Origin: UBA2428 sp002343545
Lineage (GTDB): Bacteria > Bdellovibrionota > UBA2428
Reading direction: 5' to 3'
Assembly (NCBI GenBank): GCA_937952285.1
Contig: CALFZE010000019.1
Span: forward strand, 1 to 19,744
Length of the DNA stretch: 19,744 nt
Within the stretch, counting starts at the first letter, position 1. Each line of letters starts with the position of its first letter. Of the stretch, positions 14,838 through 19,744 are shown in pieces. The translations under genes and the position numbers were made by a program. Below the pieces are notes generated by a model, which was not told the DNA's origin, ran no database searches, and worked only from the letters and a program-made list of their open reading frames with translations.

Positions 14838-14914
14838 TGGCGGGCCAGGTAGGATTCGAACCTACAACCCAGGGATTTGGAATCCCTTGCTCTACCAATT
14901 GGAGCTACTAACCC
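14838..14914 (-). tRNA. tRNA-Trp (anticodon CCA)
   Basis: In minus-strand RNA, acceptor GGGUUAG pairs with CUGGCCC using G.U pairs, the D arm is GCUC...GAGC, the anticodon arm is AGGGA-UUCCAAA-UCCCU (anticodon CCA), and the T arm is GUAGG-UUCGAAU-CCUAC. Discriminator G and an encoded CCA end it. It sits between the tuf terminator and secE, the common tuf-trnW-secE order. The 30-base gap to secE leaves no room for rpmG, which often occupies this place. Confidence 0.97.
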
Positions 14915-14925
14915 GCAAAACGCAA

Positions 14926-14965
14926 ACAAAATGGCACGCCCCCACATCAGTGAGGACGTGCCATT
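14926..14965 (-). terminator. Strong rho-independent terminator after tuf
   Basis: In minus-strand RNA, AAUGGCACG (14965-14957) pairs perfectly with CGUGCCAUU (14938-14930). Inner UCCUCAC / GUGGGGG extends this to 16 bp with G.U pairs around a UGAU loop. A UUGUUUG tract follows. It ends 11 bases before the tRNA-Trp 5' end. Confidence 0.85.
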
Positions 14966-14978
14966 CTTGGAACCGAAC

Positions 14979-16169
14979 TTACTCGATGATGCTAGCGACG
15001 ACGCCGGCGCCGACGGTGCGGCCACCTTCCCGGATAGCGAAACGGAGTTCTTTCTCCATTGCGATCGGGGTGATGAGCTCGACAGCCATCGAAACCTTGT
15101 CACCCGGCATAACCATTTCCGTACCGGCCGGAAGGGTCACGGAACCCGTGACGTCCGTCGTGCGGAAGTAGAATTGCGGGCGGTAGCCGTTGAAGAACGC
15201 CGTGTGACGTCCGCCTTCTTCCTTCTTCAGGATGTAGGCTTCAGCCATGAACTTCTTGTGCGGCATGACGGAACCCGGCTTGCAAAGAACTTGACCGCGC
15301 TCGACGTCTTCCTTCTTCGTACCACGAAGGAGAGCACCGATGTTGTCGCCAGCTTCGCCTTGGTCGAGAAGCTTGCGGAACATTTCGACGCCCGTGATCG
15401 TCGTCTTCGTAGTCGGCTTGAGACCAACGATTTCGATTTCTTCGCCGACCTTGATGATACCGCGCTCAACGCGACCCGTGACGACCGTACCACGACCCGA
15501 GATCGAGAAAACGTCTTCGACGGGCATCAAGAAGGGCTTGTCCTTCGGACGTTCCGGCAACGGAATGTACGAATCGACTTGAGCCATGAGCTTCAAGATA
15601 GCTTGCGTGCCGAGGTCACCGGTGTCGCCTTCGAGAGCCTTGAGGGCCGAACCGCGGACGATCGGGATCTTGTCGCCAGGGAACTCGTACTTCGAGAGAA
15701 GGTCGCGAACTTCCATCTCAACGAGGTCGAGAAGCTCGGCGTCGTCAACCATGTCGCACTTGTTCAAGAAGACGCAGATTGCCGGAACACCGACCTGACG
15801 AGCGAGGAGGATGTGCTCGCGCGTTTGCGGCATCGGACCGTCAGCCGCCGAAACGACGAGGATCGCGCCGTCCATCTGAGCAGCGCCCGTGATCATGTTC
15901 TTCACGTAGTCGGCGTGGCCGGGGCAATCGACGTGCGCGTAGTGGCGGTTGTCGGTTTGGTATTCGACGTGCGAGGTGTTGATCGTGATACCGCGCTCGC
16001 GCTCTTCGGGAGCGTTGTCGATCTGGTCGTAGGCTTTGAATTGGGCAAAGCCCTTTTCAGCCAAAACCTTCGTGATCGCAGCGGTGAGCGACGTCTTGCC
16101 ATGGTCGACGTGACCGATGGTTCCGATGTTCACGTGGGGCTTATCGCGGTTAAACTTCTCTTTCGACAT
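14979..16169 (-). CDS. tuf: Elongation factor Tu
   Basis: GTPase that delivers aminoacyl-tRNA to the ribosomal A site. The 396-residue product has G1 GHVDHGKT (19-26), switch I RGITINTSH (59-67, T62), G3 DCPGH (81-85, H85), G4 NKCD (136-139) and G5 SAL (174-176). Domains II and III follow, with RGTVVTGRVERG, GYRPQFYFRTTDVTG and REGGRTVGAGVV. GAGGAGG lies 9 bases before the ATG. It is transcribed from its own 311-base upstream region and ends in a strong terminator. A second tuf copy commonly follows fusA in related clusters; that region is outside this window. Confidence 0.99.
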   Translation of the reverse strand: MSKEKFNRDKPHVNIGTIGHVDHGKTSLTAAITKVLAEKGFAQFKAYDQIDNAPEERERGITINTSHVEYQTDNRHYAHVDCPGHADYVKNMITGAAQMDGAILVVSAADGPMPQTREHILLARQVGVPAICVFLNKCDMVDDAELLDLVEMEVRDLLSKYEFPGDKIPIVRGSALKALEGDTGDLGTQAILKLMAQVDSYIPLPERPKDKPFLMPVEDVFSISGRGTVVTGRVERGIIKVGEEIEIVGLKPTTKTTITGVEMFRKLLDQGEAGDNIGALLRGTKKEDVERGQVLCKPGSVMPHKKFMAEAYILKKEEGGRHTAFFNGYRPQFYFRTTDVTGSVTLPAGTEMVMPGDKVSMAVELITPIAMEKELRFAIREGGRTVGAGVVASIIE

Positions 16170-16222
16170 TGCCTAAAGGCCTCCTCAAAACAAACGATCA
16201 CAAACAATCTAGGAACCAACGT

Positions 16223-16296
16223 GTTAGACGTTTCTAACGACTTTGATCAGTGTTGCGTAGGACAGAGCTCTCCTCCGGTTCCCCAACAACTGGAGG
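16223..16296 (-). promoter_or_regulatory. Hairpins in the tuf 5' leader
   Basis: Two structures lie in the predicted tuf leader. GTTAGA/TCTAAC closes a 4-base loop (16223-16238, perfect 6 bp). CCTCC/GGAGG with inner GTT/AAC surrounds a 7-base loop (16272-16296, one mismatch). No T-run follows either. They may stabilise or regulate the EF-Tu message; the function is unknown. Confidence 0.4.
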
Positions 16297-16299
16297 GAC

Positions 16300-16327
16300 A
16301 CTAAAAACAAGAGCTGTGCCTTGGCAA
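16300..16327 (-). promoter_or_regulatory. Candidate tuf promoter
   Basis: On the minus strand, TTGCCA (complement of 16322-16327) is separated by 16 bases from TTTAGT (complement of 16300-16305), matching sigma70 boxes at 5/6 and 4/6. The start point would fall about 120 bases ahead of tuf. It is the best match I see in the region, but not proof. Confidence 0.4.
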
Positions 16328-16480
16328 GCCCACCCCGAGGGAAATCTGCTTTTTTCGGTCGATTTCTCGAAGATACACGTGGCGAAGTTTTAGACAGCCA
16401 GGCACCAACGCGTCTCGCCTTGGTAAAGTCGCCCAAAAAGCAGCCCGAAGTGGCTTTCTCGTTCGTCTGCCCATCCATTT

Positions 16481-18049
16481 ATGATACAACGCGTCATTGT
16501 GAAGATGAACCTTGCGATTCTCGTAGCCCTTTTCACACTCCCGAGCCTGGCGGAGACCAAGATCGACCCCGCCCTAAAGGCTTTTGCCACCGGGCCGCAG
16601 AATCGCAAAACTCAGGTGATTTTGCTGCTCGAGATACCCACCGGCGGGGCCAGCTCCCCGCGACGCTACGATCGCGTCCGCCTCGCCCAAAACCTGCGTG
16701 GTCGTTCGGACCGGGCGATGCGACTGCTGGAAAGCCACCTCCGCGCCAACCGCAGCAGTTCTCGCGACGTTCAAATCCGCAAAGTCTTTCCCTTGAGCCT
16801 CACGGCCTCGGCGAACGTGAGCCCGGCCGGGCTGCGCCTTCTCGGCACCGCACCGAGCGTGCTGAAGATCTACGCGAATCACGAGATCACCCATGAGATC
16901 CCCCGCGACGTTCGGCGCGTTTCGCGCTTCGCGGAGTCGAGCGAGGTTCCGTACCACTTCGAGACCTCAGGCCTCATGGCGCTCATCAAGGAGATGCCGC
17001 AGTTCACGGGCAAGGGCGTCGTCGTCGGACACATCGATACCGGCGTCGATGGCAAACACCCCGCGCTCATGGGGAAAATCACGGCGTACTTCGACGGCCG
17101 CACGGGACGTCGAACCGACCAGCCGACCGACATGGATGAGCACGGCACGCACACGGCCGGCACGATTCTCGGCGGAACGCGTTCGACCGAGAACATGATC
17201 GGCGTTGCTCCCGAAGCGACGATGGTCTCCGCCGGCGCCCTCGGGAGCTGGGAAGAAATGCTCAAGGGCATGGAGTTCATGCTCGATCCCGATTCGAATC
17301 CCAACACGGCGGACCAACCCCGCCTCGTGAGTAATTCTTGGAACTCGAGGGGCGCCCCGGACCAAGAGCCTTTCTACCGAATGATTTCGACGTGGGAAGC
17401 GGCCGGCATCCTTCCCGTTTTCTCGGCGGGCAATTCGGGCCCGAATCCGCAGACGATCACGCCCCCGCACGAGCACCCCGAAGCGTTCGCCGTGGCGGCG
17501 ACGGGAGAAGGGCTCAAAATCGCGGACTTCTCGAGCCGCGGCCCCGGAATCTTCCGCGGACAAGAAACCCAAAAACCCGATATCGCGGCGCCCGGCGTAC
17601 AAGTCTACTCGGCGGTACCCGGGGGCCGTTACGCCAAGATGAGCGGAACCTCGATGGCAACCCCCCACGTCGCCGGCGCGGCCGCGCTCGTGCTCCAGGC
17701 GAATCCCGACCTCAACCCCGCGCAGATCCGAGCGGTGCTCCTGCAATCGTCGATCATGGTGACGGAGACGGGCGCGAGCACGACCGTACGCGCATGGAAT
17801 CCGCTCTTCGGCTTCGGGAACCTCGATATCCAAGCGGCCGTGAAAGCCGCGCTCCTGATGAAAGACGGCGTGAATCCTTTCGCGATCGGCGGCAGCCGCT
17901 TCTTGAACAACGGCCTCTTCACGAATCCGCGAACGCTTCCTCTGGAAGCGACACTTCGCACCCTGCCGACGCGGACGATCGACGATTCGTGGAAACTCGT
18001 GCGCCAAGACGACGCGAAAAACGGCTGGTTGACGCTTAAGGATCTCTAA
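16481..18049 (+). CDS. Secreted subtilisin-family serine protease
   Basis: Exported S8-family endopeptidase precursor, 522 aa, the only plus-strand gene. A Sec signal peptide is visible (R4 and K8, then NLAILVALFTLPSLA|ET near residue 24). Residues about 40-140 look like an inhibitory/chaperone propeptide, and the catalytic domain follows. The Asp motif VVGHIDTGVDGKHPAL has D186, the His motif DEHGTHTAG has H221, the oxyanion Asn motif SAGNSGP has N318, and the Ser motif GTSMATPHVAG has S391, so the triad is complete. The layout resembles bacillopeptidase F-like subtilases. About 75 residues after the domain have no clear motif. The start is uncertain: GTG at 16499 and ATG at 16505 also give signal peptides, and none has a clear ribosome site. 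The stop lies 6 bases from the oppositely oriented tRNA-Thr, with no terminator seen between. Substrate unknown. Confidence 0.95.
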   Translation: MIQRVIVKMNLAILVALFTLPSLAETKIDPALKAFATGPQNRKTQVILLLEIPTGGASSPRRYDRVRLAQNLRGRSDRAMRLLESHLRANRSSSRDVQIRKVFPLSLTASANVSPAGLRLLGTAPSVLKIYANHEITHEIPRDVRRVSRFAESSEVPYHFETSGLMALIKEMPQFTGKGVVVGHIDTGVDGKHPALMGKITAYFDGRTGRRTDQPTDMDEHGTHTAGTILGGTRSTENMIGVAPEATMVSAGALGSWEEMLKGMEFMLDPDSNPNTADQPRLVSNSWNSRGAPDQEPFYRMISTWEAAGILPVFSAGNSGPNPQTITPPHEHPEAFAVAATGEGLKIADFSSRGPGIFRGQETQKPDIAAPGVQVYSAVPGGRYAKMSGTSMATPHVAGAAALVLQANPDLNPAQIRAVLLQSSIMVTETGASTTVRAWNPLFGFGNLDIQAAVKAALLMKDGVNPFAIGGSRFLNNGLFTNPRTLPLEATLRTLPTRTIDDSWKLVRQDDAKNGWLTLKDL

Positions 18050-18055
18050 AAACGC

Positions 18056-18130
<75 letters not shown>

Positions 18131-18134
18131 AAAA

Positions 18135-18210
18135 TGGAGCGGGAGACGAGGCTCGAACTCGCGACATTCAGCTTGGAAGGCTGACGCTCTACCAATTGAG
18201 CTACTCCCGC
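18135..18210 (-). tRNA. tRNA-Gly (anticodon UCC)
   Basis: In minus-strand RNA, acceptor GCGGGAG pairs with CUCCCGC, the D arm is GCUC...GAGC, the anticodon arm is UCAGC-CUUCCAA-GCUGA (anticodon UCC), and the T arm is GCGAG-UUCGAGC-CUCGU. Discriminator U and encoded CCA follow. It begins 70 bases after the methyltransferase gene. Confidence 0.97.
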
Positions 18211-18237
18211 TACCGGAGCCACAAGACTTAGCACCGA

Positions 18238-18254
18238 CTTTTCGGGCCGAAAAG
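18238..18254. repeat. Short palindrome between the methyltransferase gene and tRNA-Gly
   Basis: CTTTTCG (18238-18244) and CGAAAAG (18248-18254) form a perfect 7-bp inverted repeat with a 3-base centre. On the minus strand a short GGGG-CUG-CCCC hairpin immediately precedes its T-run, so the two could compete as a weak terminator or a processing element. Weak evidence. Confidence 0.25.
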
Positions 18255-18280
18255 GGGGCAGCCCCGGAAAATCCCGAGAC

Positions 18281-19204
18281 CTAAAGCCGTCCGTTTCGAG
18301 TCGAAGCGTCTTCGCGTGCCAGAACTTTCCCCGCGCGCCGCCATTGCGTCGCCCAGGTCTGCCAGAAACCTTTGCGGAAGGTCGATTCACAGGCCAAACG
18401 AACTTCGACTTCGTCGCCCTTGAGGGCCGTCAGGGGCGAGCGCAAAGGCAGGAAGACTTGGTCCCAGTGCGTTCGCAGGGCATCGGGAGCGGTCGAAAGC
18501 TCGACGTCTTCGGCAAGCCGCGATTTCCACCAAATCGCGTAACCGTAAATCGTCGCGTTAGCGCCCAGCTTCCATTTGGCGACGCCCTCCCGCTTGAGCG
18601 TGTTTCGCTTCGAGAAATCGAGTCGGTCCCAGCTACGAGCCTCCGACAAGCCCAGCAAGTCCTGGGGCTCGAATCTTCGCACGTAGAGGTTCGACAGCGC
18701 GACGTCCTTCGCCAAAGCGTAGTCGAGATCGTAGCCGACGGAGTCCCAGACGTTGACGTCGCGCCAATGGGCTTCCCCGATGACCGGCACGACGAACTGT
18801 TCGAGATCCATGGGAGAGATCTTCCCGCCGGGGCGCAAGAAACGGAGGGCGTCGTTCATCGTCTCCACGATGTCCTCTTCGAGCGCATGGTTGCCGAGCG
18901 TTTCCGAGATGATGAGATCAACCGGAAAGGTCTTCAGCTCGGTGGAATGGCACGCGTGGAACTCGAGGTTCGGGATCCGATTGGCGCGCGCGAGGCGCCG
19001 GGCCAATCCCAGGATCTCGGAGTGCTCGACGAGGTGGCAGCGCTTGGCCCCCAAGCGGGCCGCGAGGAAGCTCAGGAAACCCGTGCCGGCCCCGATATCG
19101 AGCACGACGCTCCGATCGGGTTGAACGAAGCGTTTGATCGCGGCCTCGAAGAGCTCGTTTCGCCCTCGGTCGCCCATGAGTTTGCGCTGGAATTCAATTA
19201 GCAC
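18281..19204 (-). CDS. PRMT-like class I SAM-dependent methyltransferase
   Basis: Predicted S-adenosylmethionine methyltransferase with the layout of protein arginine N-methyltransferases, 307 aa. Motif I VVLDIGAGTG (33-42) and the post-I acidic residue E60 (LVEHSE) bind SAM. LIISETLGNHALEED carries a PRMT-type double-E pair, E101 and E110, at the same nine-residue spacing as PRMT1. Further on, a barrel-like region contains VWDSVGYDLDY and STAPDALRTHWDQVF, with the THW triad at 245-247. The N-terminal helix with the paired tyrosines of classical PRMTs is shortened or absent. The GTG start at 19204 is preceded by GAGG and keeps the helix FQRKLMGDRGRNELF; ATG 19177 is an alternative. Open frame further upstream runs into tRNA-Tyr and is not coding. 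It lies in the tRNA transcription unit between tRNA-Tyr and tRNA-Gly. The substrate is unknown; SETLG replaces the usual SEWMG, so arginine specificity is inferred only. Confidence 0.85.
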   Translation of the reverse strand: MLIEFQRKLMGDRGRNELFEAAIKRFVQPDRSVVLDIGAGTGFLSFLAARLGAKRCHLVEHSEILGLARRLARANRIPNLEFHACHSTELKTFPVDLIISETLGNHALEEDIVETMNDALRFLRPGGKISPMDLEQFVVPVIGEAHWRDVNVWDSVGYDLDYALAKDVALSNLYVRRFEPQDLLGLSEARSWDRLDFSKRNTLKREGVAKWKLGANATIYGYAIWWKSRLAEDVELSTAPDALRTHWDQVFLPLRSPLTALKGDEVEVRLACESTFRKGFWQTWATQWRRAGKVLAREDASTRNGRL

Positions 19205-19293
19205 TGTCGCCTCGCCGGATTCGGGTTCTCGCCCAAGATATAGCCCAGCCGACCATCTCGGGAGCCGGGAACGGAGAGATTTTATTCTGGAGA

Positions 19294-19379
19294 TGGTGGT
19301 GAGAGAAGGATTCGAACCTTCGAAGGCAAATGCCAGCAGATTTACAGTCTGCCCCGGTTGGCCACTTCGGTATCTCACC
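19294..19379 (-). tRNA. tRNA-Tyr (anticodon GUA)
   Basis: In minus-strand RNA, acceptor GGUGAGA pairs with UCUCACC. The anticodon arm is GCAGA-CUGUAAA-UCUGC (anticodon GUA), followed by a long class II variable arm (GGCAUUUGCC core) as expected for bacterial tRNA-Tyr. The T arm is GAAGG-UUCGAAU-CCUUC. Discriminator A and encoded CCA follow. It lies 35 bases after tRNA-Thr(UGU). Confidence 0.97.
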
Positions 19380-19414
19380 AATATTCAGGACTGGGGACAA
19401 AATACCTTAAAATT

Positions 19415-19490
19415 TGGAGCTGGCAACAGGAGTTGAACCTGCGACCGCCGGTTTACAAAACCGGTGCTCTACCAACTGAGCTATACCAGC
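19415..19490 (-). tRNA. tRNA-Thr (anticodon UGU)
   Basis: In minus-strand RNA, acceptor GCUGGUA pairs with UGCCAGC, the anticodon arm is CCGGU-UUUGUAA-ACCGG (anticodon UGU), and the T arm is GCAGG-UUCAACU-CCUGU. Discriminator U and encoded CCA follow. It is the first tRNA of the unit, 13 bases after the -10 box of a clear promoter. Confidence 0.97.
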
Positions 19491-19503
19491 GCCTGGCGTC
19501 GTG

Positions 19504-19532
19504 ACCATAGAACACGCCTTTCGGCTTCTCAA
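19504..19532 (-). promoter_or_regulatory. Promoter of the tRNA-methyltransferase-tRNA unit
   Basis: On the minus strand, TTGAGA (complement of 19527-19532) lies 17 bases from TATGGT (complement of 19504-19509), matching sigma70 boxes at 5/6 and 4/6. A GC-rich discriminator (CACGACG) follows, a feature of stringently controlled stable-RNA promoters in bacteria. The predicted start is 6-7 bases ahead of tRNA-Thr(UGU). The -35 box begins 4 bases after the stop of the preceding gene. Confidence 0.7.
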
Positions 19533-19536
19533 AGGA

Positions 19537-19744
19537 TCACCCGCGCTTGGCGCTAATTTTATTCCAACCACGGTAGAAGGCGATCGAAGCCGCCACCGAC
19601 GCGTTCAAACTTTCGACGCCGGGACTCATCGAAATCGACACGGACTCCGTCGCCTTCGACAGCAGACCGGGACGAACGCCCTTGCCTTCCGAGCCGACGA
19701 TCCAGACGAGCTTATCCGCTCCGCAGGCGTCGAGCGCCGTTTCC
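19537..19744 (-). CDS. SpoU-family RNA 2'-O-methyltransferase, C-terminal 69 residues (truncated by window edge)
   Basis: Trefoil-knot SAM-dependent rRNA or tRNA ribose methyltransferase. The visible minus-strand frame carries SPOUT motif II (WIVGSEGKGVRPGLL) and motif III (ISMSPGVESLNASVAASIAFY), the SAM-binding knot of TrmH/RlmB-type enzymes. It ends at TGA (19537-19539) after NKISAKRG. Most of the protein, including motif I with its catalytic Arg, lies beyond the window. RlmB, which methylates G2251 of 23S rRNA, is the likeliest member because it often sits near tuf-secE-nusG clusters, but the visible part cannot tell it from TrmH or other paralogues. Confidence 0.9.
   Translation of the reverse strand, partial: ETALDACGADKLVWIVGSEGKGVRPGLLSKATESVSISMSPGVESLNASVAASIAFYRGWNKISAKRG

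Larger units (their letters stand above)
16170..16480. other. Divergent intergenic region between tuf and the subtilase
   Basis: This 311-base stretch has no convincing coding sequence; short open frames in it lack ribosome sites and family features. It holds the tuf promoter candidate and an untranslated tuf leader of roughly 120 bases with two hairpins. On the plus strand, TATGAT (16480-16485) could be a -10 element for the subtilase, without a clear -35. Confidence 0.7.

Noticed and set aside
16224..16489. Small minus-strand frames in the tuf upstream region
   Set aside because: No ribosome sites, no recognisable features, and they overlap the likely tuf promoter and leader.
16321..16896. 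Plus-strand 191-codon frame overlapping the subtilase start
   Set aside because: Out of frame with the subtilase, rich in Pro/Arg/Ser as expected for a frame-shifted read of a GC-rich gene.
19205..19381. Upstream extension of the methyltransferase frame through tRNA-Tyr
   Set aside because: Its first 29 or so codons are the tRNA-Tyr gene itself. The GTG at 19204 has a ribosome site and matches the domain start.

Overview
The window is a ribosomal-protein / RNA-polymerase super-cluster from a moderately GC-rich Gram-negative bacterium. Gene order, the beta (1371 aa) and beta' (1372 aa) subunit lengths, the divergent EF-G, and secreted proteins with simple Sec signal peptides all fit a Bdellovibrionota / deltaproteobacterial-type organism. 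That placement is inferred from protein flavour, not from a database match. No mobile elements, CRISPR arrays or rRNA genes were seen.

Layout: nearly everything reads on the minus strand, so transcription runs from high to low coordinates. In transcription order: the 3' end of a SpoU-family RNA 2'-O-methyltransferase gene (19537-19744); a good sigma70-type promoter (19504-19532); tRNA-Thr(UGU); tRNA-Tyr(GUA); a protein arginine methyltransferase (PRMT)-like gene (18281-19204); tRNA-Gly(UCC); tRNA-Thr(GGU). Next comes a plus-strand secreted subtilase gene (16481-18049), a divergent 311-base promoter region, and tuf (EF-Tu). A strong terminator, tRNA-Trp(CCA), secE, nusG, rplK, rplA, rplJ, rplL, an attenuator-like hairpin, rpoB and rpoC follow. 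The str cluster ends the window: rpsL, rpsG, a small putative secreted protein gene, and fusA (5' three-quarters; cut by the window edge).

Almost all of it is machinery for making proteins and RNA: elongation factors Tu and G, ribosomal stalk proteins L10, L7/L12 and L11 with L1, small-subunit proteins S12 and S7, the SecE translocon subunit, the NusG transcription-translation coupler, the two large RNA-polymerase subunits, and five tRNAs with encoded CCA ends. The tRNA order Thr(UGU)-Tyr-Gly-Thr(GGU) before tuf is the same as the classical thrU-tyrU-glyT-thrT-tufB order of Escherichia coli.

The unusual content is three non-housekeeping genes placed in otherwise conserved junctions. A PRMT-like methyltransferase splits the tRNA cluster between tRNA-Tyr and tRNA-Gly. 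A secreted subtilase lies antisense between tRNA-Thr(GGU) and tuf. A small secreted protein sits between rpsG and fusA, and its signal-peptide codons coincide with a textbook rho-independent terminator. EF-G also lacks the usual SGGRGQYG loop at the tip of domain IV, and RpoB has Glu where E. coli has Asp516 in the rifampicin pocket.
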